Below are positions 25,588 through 35,114 of a stretch of 64,000 nucleotides of DNA, one piece after another. The stretch is from Bacteroidota bacterium (GTDB taxonomy: Bacteria > Bacteroidota > Bacteroidia > Bacteroidales > JAGNHN01): assembly GCA_022710185.1 (NCBI GenBank), contig JAKLHK010000004.1, positions 67,669-131,668 on the forward strand, in the 5' to 3' direction. The stretch's first letter is position 1, and each line of letters starts with the position of its first letter. The notes under the pieces are model-generated. The model was given only the letters and a program-made list of their open reading frames with translations. It did no database searches and had not been told where the DNA came from. A program made the translations under genes and the position numbers.

Positions 25588-26622
25588 ATGGGACGTACCC
25601 TCGAAATCCAGGAATTCCTCCGCCTGCTGCCCACAGTGCCGGCGGCCGATGTCCGTTCGCCCTCGGAATACCTACGGGCCCACATCCCTGGAGTGATGAG
25701 CCTTCCCTTGTTCAGCGATGAGGAAAGGGCCATCATTGGCACCTTATATAAGCATCAGGGCCGGGAGCGCGCCACGCTGAAGGGCATGGAAATCGCCGGT
25801 CCTAAAATGGCCTCTTATGTAACCCAGGCCAGCGTGCTGGCCCCGGAACGCCGCCTCATGCTGCACTGTTGGAGGGGGGGGATGCGCAGCGCCGCCATGG
25901 CCTTCACCCTGGAAACGGCGGGCTTTGAAGTGATGCTCCTCGATGGGGGCTACCGCAGCTTCCGCCGCCTGGCCCTGGAACTGGTGCAGTACCCCTGGAA
26001 ACTCAGGGTATTGGGCGGCATGACCGGCAGCGGCAAGACTCAGGTGCTGAAGCATTTGCAGCAAGATGGGCTCCAGGTGCTCGACCTGGAGGGCATGGCG
26101 AACCACAAGGGATCAGCTTTCGGGAGTATCGGACAGCTGGAACAGCCGGGTACCGAGCACTTTGTGAACCGCCTTGGCCTGGAGCTCAGCCGCCTCGACC
26201 CTCAGCAAACAGTATGGGTGGAAGACGAAAGCCATGAGATCGGCAAGGTAGGCATCCCCCACGCTTTCTTCCTGGGCATGCGCACAGCACCCCTGGTCTT
26301 CATGGACATCCCTCAGGAGCAGCGGGCACGCCACCTGGTGGCTGAATATGCTGTAGCCCCGCCCGAACTGCTGAAAGAAGCCTTCGAAAAGATAGGGAAA
26401 CGCCTGGGGGGTGCAGCCCTGAAGGAAGCCCTGGGGGCGTTGGACCGGGGAGATCCCTATACTGCCGCCCTGCTTTCCCTGCAATACTACGACAAAACAT
26501 ACGCCTTCGGCCTTTCCGCCAGGGACGACAACAGGGTCCGCCGCATCGACGGAGCCGGCGCCGATCCCCGGGAGCTGGCCCGAAGGGTAATGGAAACCGC
26601 ACGACAGTACTATGGAGACTAA
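25588..26622 (+). CDS. mnmH: tRNA 2-selenouridine synthase (SelU/MnmH)
   Basis: A 344-residue protein with an N-terminal rhodanese domain (about 5-125; likely catalytic Cys94 in LHCWRGGMRS) and a C-terminal P-loop domain (GGMTGSGKT, about 143-151). It replaces sulfur with selenium in 2-thiouridine at the wobble position of tRNAs, using selenophosphate. The downstream selD overlaps it by 11 bp, so donor and user are co-translated. The rhodanese and P-loop pairing and the gene order make the call strong. Confidence 0.93.
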   Translation: MGRTLEIQEFLRLLPTVPAADVRSPSEYLRAHIPGVMSLPLFSDEERAIIGTLYKHQGRERATLKGMEIAGPKMASYVTQASVLAPERRLMLHCWRGGMRSAAMAFTLETAGFEVMLLDGGYRSFRRLALELVQYPWKLRVLGGMTGSGKTQVLKHLQQDGLQVLDLEGMANHKGSAFGSIGQLEQPGTEHFVNRLGLELSRLDPQQTVWVEDESHEIGKVGIPHAFFLGMRTAPLVFMDIPQEQRARHLVAEYAVAPPELLKEAFEKIGKRLGGAALKEALGALDRGDPYTAALLSLQYYDKTYAFGLSARDDNRVRRIDGAGADPRELARRVMETARQYYGD

Positions 26623-27655
26623 ACCCTTCCGCTTGACGCAGTTCAGTCCGGGAGCGGGCTGCGGCTGCAAGATATCCCCCGCGGTCCTGGAGCGCATCCT
26701 GCATACCGAAGGCAGGGAACATCCCCATCCGCTCCTGCTGGTGGGCAATGACAGCCGGGACGATGCGGCCGTATTCGACCTGGAAGACGGCAGCGGCATC
26801 ATCAGCACCACCGACTTCTTCACCCCGGTGACCGATGACGCCTTTGATTTCGGGCGTATCGCCTCGGCCAACGCCATCAGCGACATCTATGCCATGGGTG
26901 GGCGGCCCCTGCTGGCCATCTCCGTACTGGGCTGGCCCCTGGAGAAACTGCCGGAGGAAGAGGCCCGTCATGTGCTGGAAGGAGCCCGGGCCATCTGCCG
27001 CGAAGCGGGCATACCCCTGGCCGGGGGGCACAGCATCGACAGTCTCGAGCCCTTCTTCGGGCTGGCTGTCACGGGAAGGGTGGCACTGGACCGGTTAAAA
27101 AGGAATGATACGGCAGAAGCCGGCTGCCTGCTGTACCTCACCAAGCCCCTGGGGGTGGGGGTGCTGACCACGGCAGAGAAGAAGGGCATGCTCCGTCCGG
27201 AGCATGCGCATATCGCCCGCGACCTGATGGTTCGGTTGAACAGGATTGGAGAGGAGCTGGGAGGGATGAAGGAGGTGCAGGCCATGACCGATGTCACGGG
27301 ATTCGGTCTGCTGGGGCACCTGCTGGAGCTCTGCGAGGGGGCCGGACTGGACGCCGAAGTGAGCTGGGAACGCCTTCCGGTGATCCCCGAAGCCCTGGAA
27401 TACGCCGCCCAGGGCGCTATCCCCGGAGGCACCCGCAGGAACTGGGCCAGCTACGGGCACAAGGTGTCCGGGGCCGAAGGGACCCGGCGCGACATCCTCT
27501 GCGATCCCCAAACCAATGGGGGCCTGCTCATCGCTGTAAGTCCCGCAGGAACATCACGTGTGGAAGAAATGCTGAAGGAACACGGGCTGGAGGAGCGGAG
27601 CATCGGAACCATGATCCCCGGAGGGTCATTCCCTGAGCGGGTCCGGATCAGCTGA
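26612..27655 (+). CDS. selD: Selenide, water dikinase (selenophosphate synthetase)
   Basis: A 347-residue enzyme making selenophosphate from selenide and ATP. The N-terminal active-site loop is GAGCGCK, with Cys17 in the position that is Cys or Sec in the family; here it is plain Cys. DDAAVF and STTDFFTPVTDD coordinate ATP and metal, and the AIRS-type C-terminal half is complete (DVTGFGLLGHLLE, CDPQTNGGLL). It overlaps mnmH by 11 bp. No selA, selB or selC is seen, so the known use in this window is tRNA selenouridine. The 3' end overlaps terC by 30 bp in convergent orientation. Confidence 0.95.
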   Translation: METKPFRLTQFSPGAGCGCKISPAVLERILHTEGREHPHPLLLVGNDSRDDAAVFDLEDGSGIISTTDFFTPVTDDAFDFGRIASANAISDIYAMGGRPLLAISVLGWPLEKLPEEEARHVLEGARAICREAGIPLAGGHSIDSLEPFFGLAVTGRVALDRLKRNDTAEAGCLLYLTKPLGVGVLTTAEKKGMLRPEHAHIARDLMVRLNRIGEELGGMKEVQAMTDVTGFGLLGHLLELCEGAGLDAEVSWERLPVIPEALEYAAQGAIPGGTRRNWASYGHKVSGAEGTRRDILCDPQTNGGLLIAVSPAGTSRVEEMLKEHGLEERSIGTMIPGGSFPERVRIS

Positions 27656-28702
27656 GCCCTGACGCTCCGGCCACAGCAGCGAAGCGCCGACGCTTACGGC
27701 CAGGATACCTGCCACTACGATGAGGGAATGCACTGTTTTAAAGCCCCATCCCGCCAGGATGTCGTGGACCATCATCTTGGAACCGATGAAGATCAGCAGG
27801 ACGGACAGTCCCGTTTTCAGGAAACGGAAGGAGTTCATCACATGCATCACCAGGAAGAAGAGGGAACGCAGGCCGATGATGGCAAAGATGTTGGAGAAGA
27901 AGACGATGTAAGGGTCCTTGGTGATGGAGAAGATGGCCGGAACCGAGTCGATAGCGAAGATGACATCGGTGAACTCTATGACCAGCAGCACGATGAACAG
28001 GGGGGTAACGAACCACTTCCCGTTGCGGTTGCGGATGAAAAGGCGGTGCCCCACGATGCGCGGATAGACGGCAAGGAAGCGCCGGGAGAAACGGACGACC
28101 GGATGGTGGGCCGGCTCAATCCTCTCCTTTTTATTGCGGTTCCGGTACATCAGGTAGCCTGTCAGGATCAGGAAGGCCCCGAAGACATAAAGAATCCATT
28201 CGAAGCGGTGGATCAGGGCGGCGCTCACGAAGATGAAGAGGAAGCGCATGATGATGGCGCCCAGGATGCCCCAGAAGAGGATCCATTTGAAGTATTTCTC
28301 CTTTACCCCGAAGCCGTAGAAGATCATGATCATCACGAAGACATTGTCTACGGACAGGGCATATTCAATAAGGTAACCGGTAAGATATTCCAGGGCCAGG
28401 TTGCTGCGGTATGCCTGCAGGGCCTGATCGAGGTCCATGCCGTTGATGTTCACCGGGTGCTTGTGCCTCAGTATAATGTCCTGGATCGAGCTCAGGTCGG
28501 ACAAACCGTGCAGCAGGTGCCCCTGAAACAGCAGGAAAACATAAAACCCCAGGCCCAGGGTGACCCAGATGACCGTCCAGATCATCGCTTCCCTGAAACG
28601 GATTACGTGACTGTGGCGGTTAAGGACCCCCAGGTCGAAGATGAGGATCAGCAGTATCCCGACCAGGAAGGACCCGAAGAAGATGAGTTCGCTTTGATGC
28701 AT
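27626..28702 (-). CDS. TerC/Alx-family integral membrane protein
   Basis: A protein of about 358 residues with roughly eight to nine transmembrane helices. The two TerC signatures are present: LIEYALSVDNVFVMIMIFYGF and VLLVIEFTDVIFAIDSVPAIF, with paired acidic residues (SVDN, AIDS) thought to bind metal. The E. coli relative Alx handles manganese, and TerC proteins help load metal on exported enzymes in some species. I chose the ATG at 28702: an in-frame ATG at 28711 lies inside a -7 box (TACCTTTG, 28716-28709), which would make 28702 nearly leaderless. The first few residues are therefore uncertain. It converges on selD. Confidence 0.88.
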   Translation of the reverse strand: MHQSELIFFGSFLVGILLILIFDLGVLNRHSHVIRFREAMIWTVIWVTLGLGFYVFLLFQGHLLHGLSDLSSIQDIILRHKHPVNINGMDLDQALQAYRSNLALEYLTGYLIEYALSVDNVFVMIMIFYGFGVKEKYFKWILFWGILGAIIMRFLFIFVSAALIHRFEWILYVFGAFLILTGYLMYRNRNKKERIEPAHHPVVRFSRRFLAVYPRIVGHRLFIRNRNGKWFVTPLFIVLLVIEFTDVIFAIDSVPAIFSITKDPYIVFFSNIFAIIGLRSLFFLVMHVMNSFRFLKTGLSVLLIFIGSKMMVHDILAGWGFKTVHSLIVVAGILAVSVGASLLWPERQGSADPDPLRE

Positions 28703-28780
28703 GGCGTGCAAAGGTAGATGATTTTCAGGAGCGAAGCCATGCGCACCGACCCCTCTGTTGGCCGTCCACCAAAGATTTCA

Positions 28781-28788
28781 TAGCTTTG
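28781..28788 (+). promoter_or_regulatory. -7 promoter box of glnA
   Basis: TAGCTTTG matches TAnnTTTG, with a TTG at 28758-28760 spaced about 20 bp upstream as a -33 element. Because of it the ATG at 28786 cannot be the start, and the ATG at 28831 is preferred. Confidence 0.65.
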
Positions 28789-28830
28789 ACCCCCCTGTTA
28801 GCGAATAAACAACAAAAGAGCCATACCCTG

Positions 28831-30333
28831 ATGAAACGAAGCGTTGAAATGAACCCCAATCCGCTGGTCCAGTACCTGAACAAACCGGCCCATGAGTTCA
28901 CCAAGGCCGACCTGATCAATTATATTGAGGACCACGACATCGAGATGGTCAACCTGCGCTATGTCGGCGGGGACGGGCGGCTGAAGACCCTCAACTTCAT
29001 CATCAACAGCCGGGAACACCTGGATGGCATCCTTTCCTCGGGGGAGCGGGTGGATGGATCGAGCCTGTTCGGGCATATTGAGGCGGGGTCGAGCGACCTC
29101 TATGTGATCCCGAGGTATAAGACCGCATTTGTGAACCCCTTTTCTGAGATCCCGGCCCTGGATATCCTGTGCTCGTATTTCGACAAGGACGGGAAGCCCC
29201 TGGAAAGCGCCCCGGAACACATCCTGCACAAGGCCCACGAGGCCCTGAAGCGGGAGACCGGCTACAGCTTTGAAGTGATGGGTGAGCTGGAATATTATGT
29301 GATCCATGAGGCCGACGATCTCTATGTTACGGGGGATCAGCGAGGCTATCACGAGTCCACGCCCTTCACCAAATGGGAGGGCCTGAGGGCCGAGGCCATG
29401 CGGGCCATCGCCATGACGGGAGGCCTGATCAAATACGGTCATTCCGAGGTAGGCAGCTTCAATGTGGACGGGATGGAATACGAACAGAACGAGATCGAGT
29501 TCCTGCCCACCACCCTGGAGGATGCCGCGGACCAGTTGGTGATCGCCAAATGGATACTGCGCACCCTGGCACACCGCTATGGGGTTACCGTCACCTTCGC
29601 ACCCAAGATCACCACCGGCAAGGCCGGCAGCGGGATGCATGTGCACATGCGCCTTATGAAGGACGGGCGCAACGCCATGGTGGAAGAAGGTAAGCTGAGC
29701 GATACGGCCCGGCGCGCCATTGCCGGCATGCTCGACCTGGCGCCGGCACTCACGGCTTTCGGCAATACCAACCCCATGTCGTACTTCCGCCTGGTCCCCC
29801 ACCAGGAAGCCCCGACGAATATCTGCTGGGGCGACCGCAACCGCAGCGTGCTGGTGAGGGTGCCCCTGGGCTGGTCGGGAGTGAAGAACATGGTGCATGC
29901 CGTCAACCCCCAGGACAAGGGCGAGTTGAAGGACCATTCGGGGAAACAGACCGTGGAGTTTCGTGCCCCGGACGGGTCGGCTGATATCTACCTGCTGCTG
30001 GCCGGACTTACCGTGGCGGTGAGGCATGGGCTGCAGATGAAGAACGCCCTTGACATCGCCGCGAAGACCTATGTCGACGTCAACATCTTCAAGGAGGAGT
30101 ACAAGGACCGGGTGAACAGCCTCTGTCACCTGCCGGTGTCGTGCTGGGAGTCCGCCCACTGCCTCGACAACCAGCGGGCCGCCTTCGAACAGCATGAAGT
30201 CTTCCCCAAAGGTACCCTGGACCAACTCATCCGCAAGCTCAGGGCATATGACGACAAGGACCTGCGGGAGAGAGTCAGCCTCGATCAGCAGGAGATCCTT
30301 AAGCTGGTGAACCGCTACTTCCATTGCGGCTGA
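28831..30333 (+). CDS. glnA: Glutamine synthetase, type I-like
   Basis: An enzyme of about 500 residues making glutamine from glutamate, ammonia and ATP. N-terminal beta-grasp, then the ATP/metal motifs: GELEYYVIHEAD (about 151-162), EIEFLPTT, GSGMHVHMRL (metal and ammonium site), NPMSYFRLVPHQEAPTNICW and VEFRAPDG. It is longer than the usual 440-470 residues, with extra N-terminal sequence before MNPNPLVQYLNK. A Tyr adenylylation site was not recognised. It is not the GS III type common in Bacteroides. A start at 28849 is also possible. Confidence 0.92.
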   Translation: MKRSVEMNPNPLVQYLNKPAHEFTKADLINYIEDHDIEMVNLRYVGGDGRLKTLNFIINSREHLDGILSSGERVDGSSLFGHIEAGSSDLYVIPRYKTAFVNPFSEIPALDILCSYFDKDGKPLESAPEHILHKAHEALKRETGYSFEVMGELEYYVIHEADDLYVTGDQRGYHESTPFTKWEGLRAEAMRAIAMTGGLIKYGHSEVGSFNVDGMEYEQNEIEFLPTTLEDAADQLVIAKWILRTLAHRYGVTVTFAPKITTGKAGSGMHVHMRLMKDGRNAMVEEGKLSDTARRAIAGMLDLAPALTAFGNTNPMSYFRLVPHQEAPTNICWGDRNRSVLVRVPLGWSGVKNMVHAVNPQDKGELKDHSGKQTVEFRAPDGSADIYLLLAGLTVAVRHGLQMKNALDIAAKTYVDVNIFKEEYKDRVNSLCHLPVSCWESAHCLDNQRAAFEQHEVFPKGTLDQLIRKLRAYDDKDLRERVSLDQQEILKLVNRYFHCG

Positions 30334-30408
30334 GGCCCCGCTGAAGCGGTCGCTTCCTTCCCCCGGATTCCTGGGTAAAACCTGTTTATTCTGTTAGTTT
30401 CGGCCATA

Positions 30409-30438
30409 ATGGCATATTAATTCATACTAATATGCCAT
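30409..30438. promoter_or_regulatory. 11-bp inverted repeat ahead of the Hsp20 gene
   Basis: ATGGCATATTA and TAATATGCCAT form a perfect 11-bp dyad with an 8-bp spacer; similarity extends outward to about 18 bp per arm (GCCATAATGGC and GCCATATTGGC). It lies about 115-145 bp before the Hsp20 start and 75 bp after glnA. There is no T run, so an operator fits better than a terminator. It does not match the CIRCE element. Confidence 0.4.
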
Positions 30439-30552
30439 ATTGGCGTAATTTGTAGTGGGATTTTGAAGAATCAGGCCCTGGTATGTGTTTTGAAAAGGAG
30501 GGGGTGTAAACACAAACCCAAGGTTTAACCAAACAAATAGGAGGACCAAACC

Positions 30553-30981
30553 ATGACACTGATTCGCTGGAACAACCCGATGGCCGTTTCGAGGCTTTTT
30601 GACGAAATGTTCAACGAAGGATTTGGCCGTGAGGCCGGATATACCTGGAAGCCCCTGGCCAATGTTAGCGAGAAGGAAGATCGTTTCGAACTTGACCTGG
30701 CAGTGCCGGGGATGAAGAAGGACGACTTCAATATCTCCATCGAGAAGAATATGCTGAGCATCAGCGCAGAGACCAAGACTGAGCAAACCGACGAGCGCAA
30801 GGAGGACCATGTGAACTACACCCGGAAGGAGTTTACCTACGGTTCCTTCTGCCGGTCCTTCACCCTGCCCGAGTCGGTGGACCGTGAGAAGATCAGTGCA
30901 GAGTATTCCGACGGGATCCTGCACCTGGTGCTTCCCAAGAGCGAAAAGGAGACCCTCAGGAAGATGGTGAAGATTTCGTAA
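30553..30981 (+). CDS. Small heat-shock protein (Hsp20 / alpha-crystallin family)
   Basis: A 142-residue ATP-independent holdase. The alpha-crystallin domain spans about 33-136: LANVSEKEDRFELDLAVPG, ISIEKNMLSISAETK, and FCRSFTLPESVDREKISAEY, followed by GILHLVLPK. The C-terminal VKI is the usual I/V-x-I/V oligomerisation motif. A strong Shine-Dalgarno, AGGAGG, lies 7 bp before the ATG, which is unusual for this genome. Upstream is a perfect inverted repeat, and downstream a terminator, so it is a single-gene unit probably induced by heat or other stress. Confidence 0.95.
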   Translation: MTLIRWNNPMAVSRLFDEMFNEGFGREAGYTWKPLANVSEKEDRFELDLAVPGMKKDDFNISIEKNMLSISAETKTEQTDERKEDHVNYTRKEFTYGSFCRSFTLPESVDREKISAEYSDGILHLVLPKSEKETLRKMVKIS

Positions 30982-31006
30982 GACGAGGGGATGCAGGGTT
31001 AGGTTA

Positions 31007-31037
31007 CCCCGGAGGCCGCTGGCCTTCGGGGTTTTTT
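31007..31037 (+). terminator. Intrinsic terminator of the Hsp20 gene
   Basis: CCCCGGAGGCC-GCT-GGCCTTCGGGG folds as a long stem followed by six T residues, 26 bp after the stop codon. Confidence 0.85.
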
Positions 31038-31120
31038 ATCTGAGTATTAAGTCCACTGCGAAAAACAGGACGTATTTGGTTAAAAATGATCCAATGAGCG
31101 ATTAAGTGTAAGTTTTTTTT

Positions 31121-31275
31121 GCCCTCAGGCCAACCCTTCGACCGTGATTCGACAGGCCCACCAACCAGCTCAGGGACCCACGGGCCTCGTTGGATTCTCG
31201 CAGGAAGAATGCCTGAGGAGGATTGAAAGGAAAGGACCCTTCAGAGGGGGGTCCGTTTTCCTGAGGGAGATTCTT
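31121..31275 (+). ncRNA. Candidate structured RNA of about 150 nt, possibly 6S-like
   Basis: A gene-free stretch with unusually strong folding. CCCTCAGG (31122-31129) pairs perfectly with CCTGAGGG (31260-31267), closing the whole region. The overlapping CCTCAGGC (31123-31130) can instead pair with GCCTGAGG (31211-31218). Inside are AGGCCC/GGGCCT (31154-31159 with 31182-31187) and a hairpin GGAAA-GGACCC ... GGGTCC-TTTCC (about 31229-31261). A -7-like TAAGTTTT (31109-31116) would put the transcript start near 31121. It lies between two convergent genes, so it is not a leader. The long irregular stem resembles 6S RNA in general shape, but I could not match conserved 6S bases. Confidence 0.3.
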
Positions 31276-31485
31276 TAATGAATCGAGAAAAGACTACGCG
31301 AGAAAAGACCAAGCTATCATGCTGATTATCAGTAACTACCAACTCAATAACCGATATATCCGATATAACCGTTATAACGGTTAATTTTATATCTTACTGA
31401 TTATCTGTATATTATAACTAATAATTTAAGATATTTCCCCGAAAAACCGATAATAGCACAGGCAGCGACCTCCAGTGGTACCATC
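31276..31485. other. AT-rich gene-free spacer with an 18-bp palindrome
   Basis: This 210-bp stretch is strikingly AT-rich. TAACCGTTATAACGGTTA (31366-31383) is a perfect 18-bp palindrome, preceded by two CCGATATA-type repeats. There is no reading frame of note and the flanking genes converge here. Confidence 0.6.
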
Positions 31486-32172
31486 TCAAGGCCTTGCAGT
31501 GCCCTTGCTGTACCTCAGCGTATACCCCAACCCCTGGTCAGTATGGAGCAACTCCCTCATATTCCAGCTAAACCTGGCCTCCTGTGCTGACTGACGCAAC
31601 TGATGCCCTTTGGCACGTTTCAGCTCTCCGGACACCCTGCAGGTGCTCACCAGTTCTATCTTTCCGAGGAATTCATTGTCCATCAGTTCAGGATAATCCT
31701 TACGGACCTGGTTGCGAACGATAGGGGCAATGTTGCGGCGTTTCACGCTCCGCGATCCGATAGTGTACAAGGAGGGATAATAAAATTTCTTCTCCGTTTC
31801 GCCCAACAGATAAAGCGCCTGATTAAAGCGGGCCGGATCGCTGAAATCGAACGATAACCCAATACTCCCGTCACCGATCAGGGTATCCAGGCGCACATTG
31901 CTGATCCCTCTGGCGCTCTTTAATCTGTGCCCGGCTTCCCGGATCAATACGATCCCCTCACTGATCTCTTCGTCAACCGCCACGCCGCTGAGCAGCAGCA
32001 GCCCCGCGAGCTGACCCGCATCCACCTTCAGGCTGTAAGTGCCCGAACGATCTGCCTTAACGTCAAGTTCCTCACCAATCTCAATGCAGCCCGTCGGCGC
32101 CAGCATCAGGATAAGCAAAACAACCCAGGTCCAAAAAAAAGAGGGCCTGTTGGCCCTCGTCCTGTATTTCAT
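31486..32172 (-). CDS. LppM/DUF3153-like lipoprotein
   Basis: A 228-residue protein. The signal peptide ends in a lipobox (APTGC; Cys29). The mature start IEIGEELDVKADRSGTYSLK resembles the LppM/DUF3153 pattern of a beta-strand with D-G-S-G-x-Y. The rest is hydrophilic, mixed alpha/beta, with a Cys in STCRVSGEL. No catalytic motif is seen. It overlaps the atpC stop by 4 bp (ATGA), so it is co-translated with the ATP synthase beta and epsilon genes; a functional connection is not known. The family resemblance is weak. Confidence 0.65.
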   Translation of the reverse strand: MKYRTRANRPSFFWTWVVLLILMLAPTGCIEIGEELDVKADRSGTYSLKVDAGQLAGLLLLSGVAVDEEISEGIVLIREAGHRLKSARGISNVRLDTLIGDGSIGLSFDFSDPARFNQALYLLGETEKKFYYPSLYTIGSRSVKRRNIAPIVRNQVRKDYPELMDNEFLGKIELVSTCRVSGELKRAKGHQLRQSAQEARFSWNMRELLHTDQGLGYTLRYSKGTARP

Positions 32173-32405
32173 TCTGCGAGAAGTAAAACCTTGTTCCCAA
32201 GTACTTCCACCACTCCTCCCCTGATGTCGAAAAACTCCAGGGTCTTGTCCGGGCGCTGCACCTTCACTTTCCCCTCCCTGAGGATGGAGATCATGGGCGC
32301 ATGGTTGTTCATGATCTCGAAGGACCCATCGATGCCTGGCAGCTGCACCAGGCTGGCGTCGCCTTCAAAGACCGTGGAGTCCGGTGTGACGATCTGTACG
32401 TTCAT
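32169..32405 (-). CDS. atpC: ATP synthase F1 epsilon subunit, short form
   Basis: A 78-residue protein with the N-terminal beta-sandwich of epsilon (MNVQIVTPDSTVFEGDASLV, then GSFEIMNNHAPM). It lacks the C-terminal helical hairpin that inhibits ATP hydrolysis in the roughly 130-residue forms. The short form is common in Bacteroidota. It follows atpD by 6 bp on the same strand. Confidence 0.9.
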   Translation of the reverse strand: MNVQIVTPDSTVFEGDASLVQLPGIDGSFEIMNNHAPMISILREGKVKVQRPDKTLEFFDIRGGVVEVLGNKVLLLAE

Positions 32406-32411
32406 TGTGGC

Positions 32412-33929
<1,518 letters not shown>

Positions 33930-33944
33930 TTAAATATTTGAGCG

Positions 33945-33952
33945 CAAAGATA
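33945..33952 (-). promoter_or_regulatory. -7 promoter box of atpD
   Basis: TATCTTTG on the minus strand, an exact TAnnTTTG match, 25 bp before the atpD start at 33920. Confidence 0.6.
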
Positions 33953-34034
33953 TAACATCCTCCCCAATGGTGGAAGCCCGGGTTTCAAAAATCAGGCCCA
34001 TATGCCAGGGCCGGGGCCGCGCCCCGATAATTGC

Positions 34035-34042
34035 TATTTTTG
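34035..34042 (+). promoter_or_regulatory. -7 promoter box of ribF
   Basis: TATTTTTG matches TAnnTTTG and lies 29 bp before the ATG at 34071, excluding the in-frame ATG at 34002 as a start. Confidence 0.55.
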
Positions 34043-34070
34043 TCCGCTTTCGCAACAAAAGCCTGTCGGA

Positions 34071-35003
34071 ATGAAGGTACACCATGATCCCCGTATGGTT
34101 TGTGAACGTTGCCGGCCCTATGTCACCATGGGGACCTTCGACGGGGTTCATCTGGGCCATAGGAGCATCATCGGCCGCATGGTCCGTGAGGCCCATGAGG
34201 CCGGGACGGTGGCCGTGGTGGTGGTGTTCGATCCCCATCCCCGGCAGGTGCTGGAGCCCTGGGGCGCCCGCAACATCCGCCTGCTGAGTACCCTGTCCGA
34301 GAAGGAACACCTGCTGCGCCAGGCCGGTGTGGACCATTTCGTGGTGATGCCCTTCACCCCCCTGATTGCCCGCCTCGACTATGCCCGTTTTGTGCAGGAG
34401 TACCTCTTCGAGCCCCTGCAGATGCAGCGTTACTATGCCGGCCACGATCATGGCTTCGGCAGGGACAGGGAAGGCGGCTTCGAGGCGTTGCTGCGCCTCG
34501 GCGAGGACCTGGGGTTCGGAGTTTTCCGCATCGGCGCCACCCTGGAAGGAGGACTGGCGGTTTCTTCTTCCCGCATCCGCCGCGCCCTGGAAGATGGCGA
34601 TGTGCACAGCGCCGCCCAGATGCTCGGCTACCCCTACGCCCTCTCCGGCGAAGTGATCTATGGAAACCGCATCGGCCACACCATGGGGTATCCTACCGCC
34701 AATATCGCGCCTTCCAGCCCCGACAAGCTCATCCCGGCCATGGGCGTGTATGCCGTTTGGGCAACAGTGGATGCAGAGCGATTCCCGGGCATGCTCAACA
34801 TCGGGATACGCCCGACCATCGACCTGAACGCCGTGACCATAGAGGTGAACCTTTTCGGTTTTGACCGGGACATATACGGCCACGACATCACGGTGGAGTT
34901 CATCGGGAGGATACGGGAAGAGCGGAAGTTCAGCGGGCTGACCGAGCTGAGGGCCCAACTCGCCCGCGACCGCGACAGCGCCCTGGCGATCCTGGGGGAA
35001 TGA
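34071..35003 (+). CDS. ribF: Bifunctional riboflavin kinase/FMN adenylyltransferase
   Basis: A 310-residue enzyme producing FMN and then FAD. The N-terminal nucleotidyl-transferase domain (about 1-160) has TMGTFDGVHLGH (the HxGH motif) and FDPHPRQVL; SSSRIRRAL ends the domain. The C-terminal kinase has GYPTANI and GMLNIGIRPTI. A Cys-rich insert (CERC) near the start is unusual and sits before the TMGTFDG strand. It is divergent from atpD. The -7 box supports the chosen start. Confidence 0.95.
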   Translation: MKVHHDPRMVCERCRPYVTMGTFDGVHLGHRSIIGRMVREAHEAGTVAVVVVFDPHPRQVLEPWGARNIRLLSTLSEKEHLLRQAGVDHFVVMPFTPLIARLDYARFVQEYLFEPLQMQRYYAGHDHGFGRDREGGFEALLRLGEDLGFGVFRIGATLEGGLAVSSSRIRRALEDGDVHSAAQMLGYPYALSGEVIYGNRIGHTMGYPTANIAPSSPDKLIPAMGVYAVWATVDAERFPGMLNIGIRPTIDLNAVTIEVNLFGFDRDIYGHDITVEFIGRIREERKFSGLTELRAQLARDRDSALAILGE

Positions 35004-35114
35004 GCCTGGCTTGATATTGAATTCGATTGGGGTGGCCAGGGTTTTCCGCGACCCACTGAGGGCTCGATCCCTGAAAACGCCAGGCCGTTCGTCGTCCGCC
35101 CGCGGGCGGACTCC

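Noticed and set aside
28786..28830. Earlier start of glnA
   Set aside because: The -7 box at 28781-28788 overlaps it, so it would be upstream of the transcript.
28798..30324. Minus-strand frame of 508 residues over glnA
   Set aside because: glnA motifs on the plus strand are complete; the antisense is a shadow.
31140..31275. Riboswitch leader for the next gene
   Set aside because: The next gene on the right is on the other strand and ends here; there is no gene for it to control.
34002..34070. Earlier start of ribF
   Set aside because: A -7 box at 34035-34042 lies inside this extension.
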